Origin: Vicinamibacteraceae bacterium
GTDB lineage: Bacteria; Acidobacteriota; Thermoanaerobaculia; Multivoradales; Multivoraceae
Length of the DNA stretch: 64,000 nt
Assembly (NCBI GenBank): GCA_012270995.1
Contig: JAAXHG010000030.1
Location: 1 to 64,000, forward strand
Reading direction: 5' to 3'
Shown here: positions 24,993 to 35,340 of the stretch, piece by piece
How positions within the stretch are numbered: the stretch's first letter is position 1
Layout: every line of letters starts with the position of its first letter
Notes under the pieces: generated by a model
Database searches by the model: none
What the model was told of the DNA's origin: nothing
The model's input: the letters and a program-made list of their open reading frames with translations, nothing else
Translations under genes and position numbers: made by a program

Positions 24993-26288
24993 TCAGTCCA
25001 CAATCGCCTCGTACGCGAGGCGCTTGCTGGTGAACCGCGCGGCTGAGGACGCTTGGAAGTCGCGGCTCTGGATCATGCCGACGACGACCAGGTCCTGCAC
25101 CGGGTTGATGCCGAACCAGGTGCCCCCGATCCCGTACCACCAATACTCGCCCTTGGCGCGCTCATGGTCGGTCGCCGCGTGCGGATCGGTGACGATCGAG
25201 AAGTCCAGGCCGAAGCGGTTGCCGCGGTAGAGCGGGCCCATGTCGGTCACGCCTTCCGGCAGGTGGTCGGTGTGCATCAGCTTCACCGTCTCCGGCTTCA
25301 GGATGCGGACGCCGTCGAGTTCACCGCCGTTGGCCAGCATCTGCGCGAAGCGCATGTAGTCCGTTGCAGTGCCGACGAGGCCGCCGCCGCCGGAGAGGAA
25401 CTTCGGCTTCTGGAGGTACTGGCCGTTCGGCGGGCTGGCCAGCTTCCCCTCCGAGTTCGACGTGTAGATACGCGAGAAGCGGTCCGCCTTCGCCGGTTCG
25501 ACCCAGAAGGCGGTGTCCTTCATGCCCAGGGGCTCGAAGAGGCGCTCGTTCAGGACCTCGTCGAGCGGCTTGCCGGCGAGCACCTCGAGCACGTAACCCT
25601 GGACGTCGACGGCGACGCTGTAGTGCCACGTCGAGCCGGGCTGCTGGCGGAGCGGGATCTTCGCCAGCTTGTCGATCATTTCCTTGAGGTTCTGATTCGG
25701 GTCCGTGATGATGCCCGCCCGCGTGTAGAGCGCGTCGACCTGGGACCGCGAGAACAGCCCGTAGGTCAGTCCGGCGGTGTGGCTCATCAGCTCCCGCATC
25801 GTCATCGGATGGTCGGCGTCCTCCGTGATCGGGTTGCCGTCGGGGCCGTCCTCCTTGGCGACCTTGAGATCTTCGAACTCAGGAATGAACTTCGACACCG
25901 GGTCGTCCAGCGTGAACCGGCCCTCGTCGTAGTAGGTCATCAGCGCGACCCCGACGATCGGCTTGGTCATCGAGTAGATGCGGAAGATCGTGTCCTTCTC
26001 GACGGGGAGCCCGTTCTCGATGTCCCGCTTGCCGTAGGCGTCGAAGTGGACGACCTTGCCCTTGCGGGAGACCATCGTGACGACGCCCGCGAGCTGGCCG
26101 CCGTCGACCATGCCGTGCATGGCCTCGTTGAGCTTCTTGAGGCCGGCCGGGTCCATGCCGACGTCGGCCGGCTTGGCGTGCTGCAGTTCGGGCTCGGCGG
26201 CGAACGCCGGCGCGAGGACGAAGACCGCCAGCAGCAGGGCGGCAGTGGCGAGCGGGGCGTACTGCCCCCGAGGATGCAATCTGATCAC
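24993..26288 (-). CDS. Serine hydrolase, beta-lactamase class C/esterase type
   Basis: This exported protein of 431 residues has a signal peptide (LATAALLLAVFVLAPAFA). The active-site motif SMTK (FRIYSMTKPIVGV) and the tyrosine motif in TWHYSVAVDVQG are the SxxK and YxN-like elements. The third motif is YGIGGTWFGI. This pattern fits the beta-lactamase-related esterases and D-amino-peptidases rather than a resistance enzyme. Start is GTG, with AGGAGGA before it. It follows the DUF1295 gene on the same strand and could travel with the symporter downstream. The substrate is unknown. Confidence 0.9.
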   Translation of the reverse strand: MIRLHPRGQYAPLATAALLLAVFVLAPAFAAEPELQHAKPADVGMDPAGLKKLNEAMHGMVDGGQLAGVVTMVSRKGKVVHFDAYGKRDIENGLPVEKDTIFRIYSMTKPIVGVALMTYYDEGRFTLDDPVSKFIPEFEDLKVAKEDGPDGNPITEDADHPMTMRELMSHTAGLTYGLFSRSQVDALYTRAGIITDPNQNLKEMIDKLAKIPLRQQPGSTWHYSVAVDVQGYVLEVLAGKPLDEVLNERLFEPLGMKDTAFWVEPAKADRFSRIYTSNSEGKLASPPNGQYLQKPKFLSGGGGLVGTATDYMRFAQMLANGGELDGVRILKPETVKLMHTDHLPEGVTDMGPLYRGNRFGLDFSIVTDPHAATDHERAKGEYWWYGIGGTWFGINPVQDLVVVGMIQSRDFQASSAARFTSKRLAYEAIVD

Positions 26289-26350
26289 GCGAAGTTCCTC
26301 CTGGTGGGAGTTGGCTGGGCGTCGGCGAGCGTACTACGGTTTGGCGGGTC

Positions 26351-27208
26351 TCAGTCGGCCGAAGGGGATCGGCGCGGCCGCGGGCCCGGAATGACGCAGG
26401 GGGTGGAGGCCTGGTACTCCGGGTACGACGGATACCTGGCGGCCGCTATGGACTCTCCGAGCGGTATCGACCCGATGAAGATGCCGATCAGCCCCAGGCA
26501 GCCGAGACCGGTCCAGTGGAGCCACTCACCCGACGCCGCGACGGCGAACAGGTAGAACGCGCACCACATGCCCATCTCGCACAGGTAGTTCGGATGGCGG
26601 CAGACGCGGAAGAGCCCGCGGTTGATGAACGGCTGGGCGACGTCTTCGCCGGCCGCGACCCGGCGTTTCTTGTCCTGCTGGAAGGCCCACATCTGCTCGT
26701 CGGCGACGGTTTCGCCGATCAGGAGCAGAAGGAACAGCCCGGCGGCCGCGAAGTCGAGTCCGCCCAGCGGCGTGTCCCCCGCCTCCCAGGCCGCGTGGAT
26801 CGGCGAGGTGAACCACCAGATCAGCAGCATCTGGCCGGGCGAGATGAACGTCGCGTTCATGGCCTGGATGGCGACGGGACCGAAACGCTGCCTCACGGTT
26901 TCCCAGCGGTAGTCCTCGCCGCCCTTCCAGTAGCCTCCCTTGCGGGCGAAGTTGAAGGTGAGGCGTAGTCCCCAGAGCAGCACGAGGAGGGTCATCACGT
27001 TGACTCGCGCCAACTCGAAGTTCGTGGAGAAGGCCACGATCAGGCAGTAGACGGGCGGGCAGATGGACCAGAGGCGGTCCACCCACGAGTACTCGCGGGT
27101 GATGACCGAGACAAGCCAACAGAACACAGCCAGGATCACGCAGAGATCGAGCGCGGCGCCCATCGGCGTGCCGACGAGCGGGTGGGGGATGAAGTTGATG
27201 TCGGGCAT
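26351..27208 (-). CDS. DUF1295 / steroid 5-alpha-reductase-like membrane protein
   Basis: The protein has 285 residues with six or seven hydrophobic helices. EYSWVDRLWSICPPVY and LLVLLWGLRLTFNFARKGGY are typical DUF1295 segments. The C-terminal signature RVCRHPNYLCEMGMW matches the NADPH-binding R-HPNY-E motif of steroid reductases and isoprenylcysteine methyltransferase relatives. The family reduces double bonds in lipids such as steroids; the substrate here is unknown. It starts at an ATG and is followed about 60 bases later by the serine hydrolase. Confidence 0.88.
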   Translation of the reverse strand: MPDINFIPHPLVGTPMGAALDLCVILAVFCWLVSVITREYSWVDRLWSICPPVYCLIVAFSTNFELARVNVMTLLVLLWGLRLTFNFARKGGYWKGGEDYRWETVRQRFGPVAIQAMNATFISPGQMLLIWWFTSPIHAAWEAGDTPLGGLDFAAAGLFLLLLIGETVADEQMWAFQQDKKRRVAAGEDVAQPFINRGLFRVCRHPNYLCEMGMWCAFYLFAVAASGEWLHWTGLGCLGLIGIFIGSIPLGESIAAARYPSYPEYQASTPCVIPGPRPRRSPSAD

Positions 27209-27265
27209 CGGTCCGGCGTCTATCGCTCAGTCGCCGGATCCGGAGCCGGTCGAGCCGCGCGAGAC

Positions 27266-27382
27266 CTAGCCGGGGATCTCCCGAAAGTTCGTCGTCTCGA
27301 CGACCGGCGTGTCGCCCTCCCACCAGCCGATCGAGTCGCCGCTCCACTTGCGGATCGTGACCTCCCCCGTCTGATCTGCATG
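27266..27382 (-). pseudogene. Fragment of a HEGNY-family gene
   Basis: On the minus strand an open stretch reads TIRKWSGDSIGWWEGDTP, then VVETTNFREIPG, and a TAG at 27266-27268. It matches the best conserved block of the HEGNY genes (compare RWMGDSIGWWEGDTLVVD at 13666-14754). The N-terminal part and the HEGNY end are missing, and no start with a ribosome site is visible. It is a remnant of a sixth copy or of a deleted gene. The rest of the interval to 27545 holds nothing recognisable. Confidence 0.75.
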
Positions 27383-27545
27383 TCGGACCTCCTGCTGTGC
27401 CGTGATGTAGGCGGCTTGAGTCTACCGGGCGCCGCGCGGTCGTCCTCTCGTTCGCCGACGAGGCTGCGTACGTCGCCGATCTGTGACATCCTCCGGCCCG
27501 GCAGCAGCGAAGCCGAACGACGACACGGAAGCCGGACGAAGGAAG

Positions 27546-27755
27546 ATGACGGACAAGACCAGTAGCCTCACCTGGACGCGGTGGATTTCGCTCGCCGTGG
27601 TGGGCGTCGGCCTGCCGGTCGCGGCCTGGCGGAGGTCTCTGGCCGGCCCGGTCGACCTCCCGGTCCTCGCCGATGTGTTGACGACCATCTTCTACATCGT
27701 CCTGCTGGGTTGCCTTGGCGTCGTGCTGGCGGTGTCGCTGCCGCGGTCGCGGTAG
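27546..27755 (+). CDS. Small two-helix membrane protein
   Basis: The protein has 69 residues with two hydrophobic stretches (WISLAVVGVGLPVAAW and FYIVLLGCLGVVLAVSL) joined by a short polar linker, and ends in PRSR. No family is recognised. GAAGGAAG just before the ATG is a fair ribosome site, and the next gene, a GST, follows 47 bases later on the same strand. It is more likely than not a real gene, but the call rests on composition and spacing only. Confidence 0.55.
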   Translation: MTDKTSSLTWTRWISLAVVGVGLPVAAWRRSLAGPVDLPVLADVLTTIFYIVLLGCLGVVLAVSLPRSR

Positions 27756-27802
27756 GACGGGCCGCTCCAGGACGGCCTCTGTGACATCCTCTCGGGGTGC
27801 CG

Positions 27803-28513
27803 ATGACAGTCGAGCAGACCAGGGAGGCACGGAGGGTGCTCTGGGGCTGCAGTACTTCGCGGACGCTACGGGCGCACTGGGTGCTCGCTGAGCTGGAACT
27901 GGACTACGAGCACCGGCCGATCGGTCCGCGGACGGGCGAAACGCAGACGGACGAGTTCACCAGGCTCGATCCGCGGCAGAAAATCCCGGTGCTCCAGGAC
28001 GGCGATCTCGTGCTCGCCGAGAGCGCCGCGATCGTCAACTACCTGGCCGACGAGTACGGCCAGCCTGACCGACTGATTCCGGCCGCCGGTACCCAGGAGC
28101 GGGCGCGCTACGACCAGTGGGCGTTCTTCGTGATGATGGAACTCGACGCCCACACGCTCTACGTGATCCGCAAGCACCGCGACCTCGCGTACCTCTACGG
28201 CGAGGCGCCGGCGGCGATCCGGACTGCGAGCGAGGGCTTCGCCAAGCAGTCGGCGGTGGCGGAGCTCGAGTTCGCCGACGGGCGGGAGTTCCTGCTCGGC
28301 GACCGGTTCACGGGCGTCGACATCCTGCTTGGCAGTTGCCTGGACTGGGCGGTTGCCTATGGCGAGCCGATCGGTGAACGGCTTGCCGCTTACCGGGAGC
28401 GCCTGAACGGCCGGCCGACCTACGTCCGGGCGGTACAGGCGAACTTCTTCACCAGGCCGGAGTTGCTGCCGCCCTCTCTACAAAGCGATGGAGTGTCCGC
28501 CGGCCCGCCCTGA
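27803..28513 (+). CDS. Glutathione S-transferase family protein
   Basis: The protein has 236 residues. The thioredoxin-like N-terminal domain has the SxxR-type start WGCSTSRTLRAHWVLAELEL, DPRQKIPVLQDGDLVLAESAAIVNYLA (cis-Pro and the Glu-Ser glutathione contact) and a helical C-terminal domain with FLLGDRFTGVDILLGSCLDW. This is the standard bacterial GST layout. The start could also be GTG at 27797; I choose the ATG two codons on. The substrate and thiol partner are unknown. Confidence 0.88.
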   Translation: MTVEQTREARRVLWGCSTSRTLRAHWVLAELELDYEHRPIGPRTGETQTDEFTRLDPRQKIPVLQDGDLVLAESAAIVNYLADEYGQPDRLIPAAGTQERARYDQWAFFVMMELDAHTLYVIRKHRDLAYLYGEAPAAIRTASEGFAKQSAVAELEFADGREFLLGDRFTGVDILLGSCLDWAVAYGEPIGERLAAYRERLNGRPTYVRAVQANFFTRPELLPPSLQSDGVSAGPP

Positions 28514-28543
28514 GCGGCCCGGGCGCTTGAGGAGGCACATCCG

Positions 28544-29644
28544 ATGTCACCGCTTGCCATCAAGATCATCGCCGGCCTTTCGATCTTCGGAATCGCCATC
28601 GTTGGCGGCATGATTCCCATCCTGGTCGCGAAGCAGCAGGCGAGCCGGCGGTACCTCTCCCTGGGCAACGCGCTGGCAGGGGGGATCTTCCTCGGCGTCG
28701 GGTTTGTCCACCTGCTGCCCGAAGCCGATGAAGCGCTTCGGAAGCTGGTCGACTATCCCCTGGCGCCCCTGCTCGCGGCGCTGGGAGTCGGTCTGCTGCT
28801 GTTGGTCGACCGGGTCTTCCTCGAGAGCCGCAACTCGTTGCTGGGCCAGGAAGAGGAGCGGACGAGGCCGCCCTTCTACGCCTTCGTCCTGCTCATCGTG
28901 CTGTCCGTGCACTCGATCATCGCGGGGATGGCCCTTGGTCTTCAGCCCGAAGCCGCGGCCGCGCTGGTGGTCATGCTGGGCATCCTGTTCCACAAGGGGT
29001 CGGCCGCGTTCGCGTTGATCGTGACCGCCCACTCCGCAGGCAACCGGAAGCTGTGGCAGACGCTCTGGCTCTTCTCGGTCATGACGCCGCTCGGGATCGT
29101 GTTCGGTACCGTGGCGGGACAGGTGTTCGAGGGGAGAACGGCCCTGATCTTCGAGGGGAGCTTCAACGCGATCGCCGCCGGCACGTTCATCTACGTTGCG
29201 GTGATGGACGTGCTCGACGCGGAGATGTCGAGGGAGCGGGACCGGATCGCCCAGTACGTGCGGAGCTCCCTGATGGGCGAAGACGACGTGCCGATGCCCG
29301 AGCAGGACCGGGACCGGGCGCTCAAGTTCGCGCTGGTGATGATCGGCATTGGGACGATGGCGGTGATGGGCCTCTGGCATCAGCACTCCCACCTCGGCCA
29401 TTCGCACGGTGATGACGGTCACGCCCACGCTCACGAGGTGCAGGAGCAGCACGACGATCATGCGCATGACGAGGATGCCGGGCACGACGAGGCCGGTCAC
29501 GAGGAAGGCGACGCTGGCGGCAAAGACGACCACGACGAGGCGGGCGACGACCATGACGACCATGATCACGAGGACCATGCGTCGGCGGTCCGTCCGCGAG
29601 GGAGACTCGGGCTACTGCCGGAAGCAGGTGCGCTGGCCGTCTAG
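28544..29644 (+). CDS. ZIP family metal transporter with a long His-rich tail
   Basis: This membrane protein of 366 residues has about eight helices. The ZIP signatures are GNALAGGIFLGVGFVHLLPEADEAL, the LIVLSVHSIIAGMALGL helix with its metal-site His, and GILFHKGSAAFAL. The last 90 residues, from HQHSHLGHSHGDDGHAHAH on, are very rich in His, Asp and Glu. ZIP proteins carry zinc, iron or manganese into the cytoplasm; His-rich stretches usually bind zinc. It complements the Asp/His-rich receptors at the start of the window. The 3' end overlaps the end of the convergent PQQ dehydrogenase gene by 33 bases. Confidence 0.92.
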   Translation: MSPLAIKIIAGLSIFGIAIVGGMIPILVAKQQASRRYLSLGNALAGGIFLGVGFVHLLPEADEALRKLVDYPLAPLLAALGVGLLLLVDRVFLESRNSLLGQEEERTRPPFYAFVLLIVLSVHSIIAGMALGLQPEAAAALVVMLGILFHKGSAAFALIVTAHSAGNRKLWQTLWLFSVMTPLGIVFGTVAGQVFEGRTALIFEGSFNAIAAGTFIYVAVMDVLDAEMSRERDRIAQYVRSSLMGEDDVPMPEQDRDRALKFALVMIGIGTMAVMGLWHQHSHLGHSHGDDGHAHAHEVQEQHDDHAHDEDAGHDEAGHEEGDAGGKDDHDEAGDDHDDHDHEDHASAVRPRGRLGLLPEAGALAV

Positions 29645-31858
29645 CGTGCCGACGTCGGAGCCGAGTTCGCCAGTGGCCTCGGCGCCGCTCTCGCTCAGCA
29701 GGAAGGCAACCAGGTCGGCTGATGCCGAAGGGCCGATCGTCCCCTCCCGGCCCTGGGGCATCGTCTCGCGGATCGTCCGGTAGAGCCCGCTCGCGGCACG
29801 GTTCCGCCAGTAGCTCGTGAAACCGCGGCCGGCGAGCGCCGCGCCCTGGGCGCCGCCGCGCAGCGTCGGCCCGTGGCACTCGGCGCACTGTTCCTGGTAG
29901 AGAGCGGCGCCGCGTCCGGCCTGCTCCGCCGAGAACGTGGCGCAGGGCGCCGATGTCTCGAGGAGGGGAGCGTCGATCATGATCATCGGCGGCGGTTCGG
30001 CGGCCGCCGTCGCGGCAGCGAGAGACGGCTGCTCGATCGGACCGCGCCCAGCCGTGTCCGACAGCTTGAAGGCGTAGAGCATGTTGGCGCCGGAGCGTGC
30101 GTTCAGGTTCCCGAGGCGGTTGAAGAGGCCGCTCAAGAGGTCGCCACCGCCCGCGCTCACCGCGATGTACTGCTCGCCGTCCACCGCGAAGCTGACCGGG
30201 AAGCCACTGACCGGTCCGCCGAGCACGGTCTGCCAGAGGATGTCGCCGGTCTTCGCGTCGAAGGCCCGGAAGCGCCGGTTCGTGTTCCCGGCGAAGACGA
30301 GACCGCCGCCCGTCGTCATCACCGACATCATCCCGGCGGGCTCCTCGAATCGCCACCGGGACTCTCCGGTGCGCGCGGAGACCGCGTCCAGGCGTCCGAC
30401 CGTGGCCTTGTTCGGCGCCAACCGCATGTTGAAGTTGATGCCGTAGCCTTGGGGAGGCCCTTCGCCGGTACCCGTGATGGTGGGCGACATGCAGACGTCC
30501 TGGAGCGGCGCGTAGACGGCCTCGGTCATCGGACTGTAGGCCGCCGTGGGCCAGTCCTTGCCACCGCTGGCCGCGGGGCAGACGACGCCGTATTCCTCGT
30601 CTCGTGCCTTGGGGATGATCTCCTCGTTCACCGTGACCGCCCCCGTGTGCGCGTCGATGTGGGTGATCACGTTCTGGAAGACGGTCTCCCTGGCCCACAG
30701 GAACTCGCCGGTCTCCCGGTCGAGGGTCCAGAAGATGGCGGTCTTGCCGGGGAAGCCCGTCATCACCCGCCGCCGGTCGCCGCGTTCGAGGTGCGGGTTG
30801 ATGGACCAGACAGCTTCCTCGTCCGGGTCCATCTCCAGGTCGACGAGGATGCGCTCGAAGGGGTGGTCGAGGTCCCAGTTGTCCCGCGGCAGGTGCTGGA
30901 AGTACCAGGCGAGTTCGCCGGTGTCGGCGCGGAGCGCGAGGGTGCTGTTCGAGTAGAGGAGCGACCCGGCGCCGCTTCCGCGCAGGACCTCCGGCGACGG
31001 CGCGGGCACCGACGTGCCCCAGTAGACGAGGCCGAGGCCAGGGTCGTACGAGCCGACGTGCCAGGCGCCGACGTGGAAGCGGCGCTCGAGCGGCAGTCCG
31101 CCCCAGGTTTCGTCGCCGGGCTCGCCGGGCCGCGGGATCGTGTAGAAGCGCCAGAGTTCCCGGCCGTCCTCGGCATCGTGCGCCGTGAGGTAGCAGCCAC
31201 CGGCGACGGACATGTTGCAGGAGCGGCCGCTGATCACCTTGCCGTCGGCGATGATCGGCCCGGACGAGTGGGCGATCCGGCTGTCGCCGACCCGCGTTTC
31301 CCACACCAGCTCACCGGTGTTCGCGTCCAGGCGGACGATGAAGGCGTCCATCGTGGCGACGAACAGGCCGTCCCGCCAGATGGCGATGTTCCGCGTGATC
31401 CGGCCCAGACCCTGGCCGAAGCGCCGCGCGGGGTCCGCCCCTTCCGGGTCGAGGTAGTTGTGCTCCCGGCGGTACTCCCAGATCAGGTCGCCGGACCGCG
31501 CGTCGAGGGCGTGGATCACATCCTCGGGCTGCGGCAGGTAGACGATGCCGCCGCGAACCAGTGGCGTCGCTTCGTTGGGGCCGTCCTCCATCGGCGCCGC
31601 CCAGGCGAAGTCGAGCCGGCCGACGGTCTCGGTGTTCACCGCGTCGAGAGCGCTGTACGCCCAGGCGGACAGGTTGCCGCGGAAGCTCAGCCAGTCGCCG
31701 TTGGGCGTGGCGGCGAGTTCGGCGTCGGTGACCGGCTCGATCAGCGGGCCAGCCCCGGAACTCTGACCGGAGACGGCCGCGGCCGCCGCCAGACAGATGA
31801 TGCCCCCCGCGAATGCCGCCGTACGCGATGCTCCCTGCGTGCCGCTAGTCACCGGCAC
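29612..31858 (-). CDS. PQQ-dependent dehydrogenase with C-terminal cytochrome c
   Basis: This exported quinohaemoprotein has 748 residues. The signal peptide is AFAGGIICLAAAAAVSGQ. The beta-propeller repeats include GDWLSFRGNLSAWAYSAL, ALDARSGDLIWEYR, LDANTGELVWETRVGD and LDRETGEFLWARE. The C-terminal domain has one haem site, CAECH, then a distal methionine region (IRETMPQGREG). Members oxidise alcohols or related compounds in the periplasm and pass electrons to the haem. Start is GTG, 14 bases inside the end of the upstream gene, so the two are coupled. The substrate is unknown. Confidence 0.9.
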   Translation of the reverse strand: MPVTSGTQGASRTAAFAGGIICLAAAAAVSGQSSGAGPLIEPVTDAELAATPNGDWLSFRGNLSAWAYSALDAVNTETVGRLDFAWAAPMEDGPNEATPLVRGGIVYLPQPEDVIHALDARSGDLIWEYRREHNYLDPEGADPARRFGQGLGRITRNIAIWRDGLFVATMDAFIVRLDANTGELVWETRVGDSRIAHSSGPIIADGKVISGRSCNMSVAGGCYLTAHDAEDGRELWRFYTIPRPGEPGDETWGGLPLERRFHVGAWHVGSYDPGLGLVYWGTSVPAPSPEVLRGSGAGSLLYSNSTLALRADTGELAWYFQHLPRDNWDLDHPFERILVDLEMDPDEEAVWSINPHLERGDRRRVMTGFPGKTAIFWTLDRETGEFLWARETVFQNVITHIDAHTGAVTVNEEIIPKARDEEYGVVCPAASGGKDWPTAAYSPMTEAVYAPLQDVCMSPTITGTGEGPPQGYGINFNMRLAPNKATVGRLDAVSARTGESRWRFEEPAGMMSVMTTGGGLVFAGNTNRRFRAFDAKTGDILWQTVLGGPVSGFPVSFAVDGEQYIAVSAGGGDLLSGLFNRLGNLNARSGANMLYAFKLSDTAGRGPIEQPSLAAATAAAEPPPMIMIDAPLLETSAPCATFSAEQAGRGAALYQEQCAECHGPTLRGGAQGAALAGRGFTSYWRNRAASGLYRTIRETMPQGREGTIGPSASADLVAFLLSESGAEATGELGSDVGTLDGQRTCFRQ

Positions 31859-33215
31859 CGGCGCCGGCGGCGGCGCCGGCCGCCGCGTGCTGTTCGTAGT
31901 CCGCTTCGGACAGGAAGACGAAGTTCGTCCAGCCGATCGCCATGTCGTCGATGGTGCGGTTGCCCCAGCCGACCCAGGCGGTCGGGTCGGGGTTGTAAGG
32001 GTTGTTCTCCGAGTTGTCGTGGTACGACGTCACGTGCAGCACGGTGCCCGCGGGGAAGACCGGCGGGTGCTTGTACGGGTAGGCGACCTGCCAGTTGAAG
32101 TCGTAGTTCTGGATGCGGGTGAGCAGTTCGCGGCGGCCGTCGGGGTGGATCGCCTCGAGCTCCATGCCCTTGCCCCGGTAGTGCATGTGGGCCTGGAAGC
32201 TGATCAACTGGATCGGCCGGTCGAGGACGCGGTAGCCGTCGTGGCGGACGTTGTCGGCGCCGGGCGGGATGGAGAGTTCGTTGTTGCGCCACCCGCGGTT
32301 GCTGGGCAGGCCGGCGAACAGCCGGGTGGAGACGATCCGGTGCTTCGGCACGACCCCGCGGGGGTAGAAGCCGAAACCGACCCGCTGGCGGTCGCGAATC
32401 TCCTCGCCGATCGAGTGGTAGTGACCGCTGAAGCGGATCTTGGCGCCCGCCATCAGCAGCTTGCCTGTGTTCTCGGCGTAGACGTCGCCGGTGTTGCCGA
32501 CCGCGTACTCGATCAGGAGCGAACCGACCGGGTTGCCCTCGGCGTCGCGGCGCTTCGGGTCGTCGTCGCGCTCGAAGAAGTCGTTGCCCACGTACTCCGC
32601 GTCGTCCTGGATCGCGTAGACCATCGTGTGGTGGACGGTCGGCCGGCCCGCCTTGCTCGGCTTGACCTCGATCCAGCGGATGTAGCGGTCCTCGGTGAGG
32701 CCGGTGTCGGCGATGAAGTTGACGAACAGGTCGGGGCCCTCCGTCGGCACCACCATGTCCTCCTGCATCTCGACCACCAGGTCGGGCTCGCCGTACTCCC
32801 AGGCGTCGCCGGACGGCCACTCGATCGGCGGCGGCAGGGCGGCGGGGTTGCCGCGCGGAGCGCCGCCGTCGACCCAGGCCGTGACCAAGGCGATCTCCTC
32901 GTCGCTCAGACTCGGGTCCGGTTCGTAGACGCCGATCGTGCGGTCGATGTGCCAGGGCGGCATCTGCCGGGACTCGACCCGGCGCTTGATGGACCGTGCC
33001 CAGGGCCGGATCTGCTCGTAGCTGAGGAGCGACATCGGCGCCGCCGTCTCGGGCCGGTGGCAGCGCTGGCAGGAGCGCTGGAAGATCGGCGCGATGTCGC
33101 GGCTGAAGGTCGGCGTGTCGGCGTCGGCCGCCGCCGCTGGAGACGCGGCCGGAACGGCAAGGAGGGCGAGCAGCGGAATCGCAGCCGTCGTCAGGGTTCC
33201 GAGAGTCCGGTTCAT
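31845..33215 (-). CDS. Secreted cytochrome c plus copper type II monooxygenase-like protein
   Basis: The protein has 456 residues. A signal peptide (AAIPLLALLAVPAASPAAAA) is followed by a single haem site CQRCH with downstream PMSLLSYEQIRPWA and MPPW. From about residue 130 the chain resembles the paired PHM-like domains of ascorbate-dependent monooxygenases. VHHTMVYAI and SGHYHSIGEE are the first-site histidines. AHMHYRGKGMELEAI carries the HxH plus downstream Met of the second site. The domain may use the haem as electron source. It sits between a small secreted protein and PQQ dehydrogenase in a coupled operon. The copper assignment is from motifs; activity is not certain. Confidence 0.85.
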   Translation of the reverse strand: MNRTLGTLTTAAIPLLALLAVPAASPAAAADADTPTFSRDIAPIFQRSCQRCHRPETAAPMSLLSYEQIRPWARSIKRRVESRQMPPWHIDRTIGVYEPDPSLSDEEIALVTAWVDGGAPRGNPAALPPPIEWPSGDAWEYGEPDLVVEMQEDMVVPTEGPDLFVNFIADTGLTEDRYIRWIEVKPSKAGRPTVHHTMVYAIQDDAEYVGNDFFERDDDPKRRDAEGNPVGSLLIEYAVGNTGDVYAENTGKLLMAGAKIRFSGHYHSIGEEIRDRQRVGFGFYPRGVVPKHRIVSTRLFAGLPSNRGWRNNELSIPPGADNVRHDGYRVLDRPIQLISFQAHMHYRGKGMELEAIHPDGRRELLTRIQNYDFNWQVAYPYKHPPVFPAGTVLHVTSYHDNSENNPYNPDPTAWVGWGNRTIDDMAIGWTNFVFLSEADYEQHAAAGAAAGAGAGD

Positions 33216-33700
33216 GGTTGGCTCCTCGTGCTGGCCGCTTCGAGTGCGAGGCAGACGCCTTGCTCGGCGGTCGTGGTGTCGATCTGGTTTGCCCGGTGAT
33301 AGGCCATGGAGATGTTCTCGATCAGGTACAGGGTATCGATCCCGCCGCGTTCGGTGGTCTTCTGGGTGTTTCCGGCCACGGTCACCGTCCAACGCAGGTT
33401 GCCCTCGTAGTCGGCCGGGAGCACGATCAGGCAGACGTTGCGCTGCCGGCCGGGCTCGAAGACGGTCGGCTGGCCGCGGTCGGCCGGCCCCGGGTCGAAA
33501 CCGTTCTCTTCGCCCGCCGAAATCTCGACCGCCACCGAGTTGTGGTTGTAGTAGCCGAACACCAGCACAGCCGTGCCGTCGTCGTTCGGCACATAGCCCT
33601 CGTAGACCGGATAGATGGGCCGGGTCGGCTGGGCCCAGGCCACTGCCGTGACCGCGGCGAGGGCGACGAGCAGGAGGGGCAGCGCTGGAAGACGACGCAC
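33212..33700 (-). CDS. Small exported beta-rich protein, unknown function
   Basis: The protein has 162 residues with a signal peptide (LPALPLLLVALAAVTAVAWAQ). The mature part is all-beta, with IYPVYEGYVPNDDGTAVLVFGYYN, NHNSVAVEI and a single Cys in RNVCLIVLP. No family is recognised. The GTG start lies two bases after the stop of the AbgT gene, and its TGA overlaps the ATG of the copper/cytochrome gene, so it is translated in one unit with them. A periplasmic partner of the oxidase genes is an inference. Confidence 0.8.
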   Translation of the reverse strand: MRRLPALPLLLVALAAVTAVAWAQPTRPIYPVYEGYVPNDDGTAVLVFGYYNHNSVAVEISAGEENGFDPGPADRGQPTVFEPGRQRNVCLIVLPADYEGNLRWTVTVAGNTQKTTERGGIDTLYLIENISMAYHRANQIDTTTAEQGVCLALEAASTRSQP

Positions 33701-33702
33701 GA

Positions 33703-35268
<1,566 letters not shown>

Positions 35269-35340
35269 ACGCCGGCTCCTTCCGAATCTCCCGCTGTGGA
35301 CGGAGGCGTCATCTTAGCGTCCCCGCGGCCGCCGGCGCCG

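Noticed and set aside
24993..26288. A beta-lactamase resistance gene
   Set aside because: SMTK and YSV motifs fit the broad serine hydrolase/esterase group; the third KTG-type motif is replaced, so resistance is not supported.
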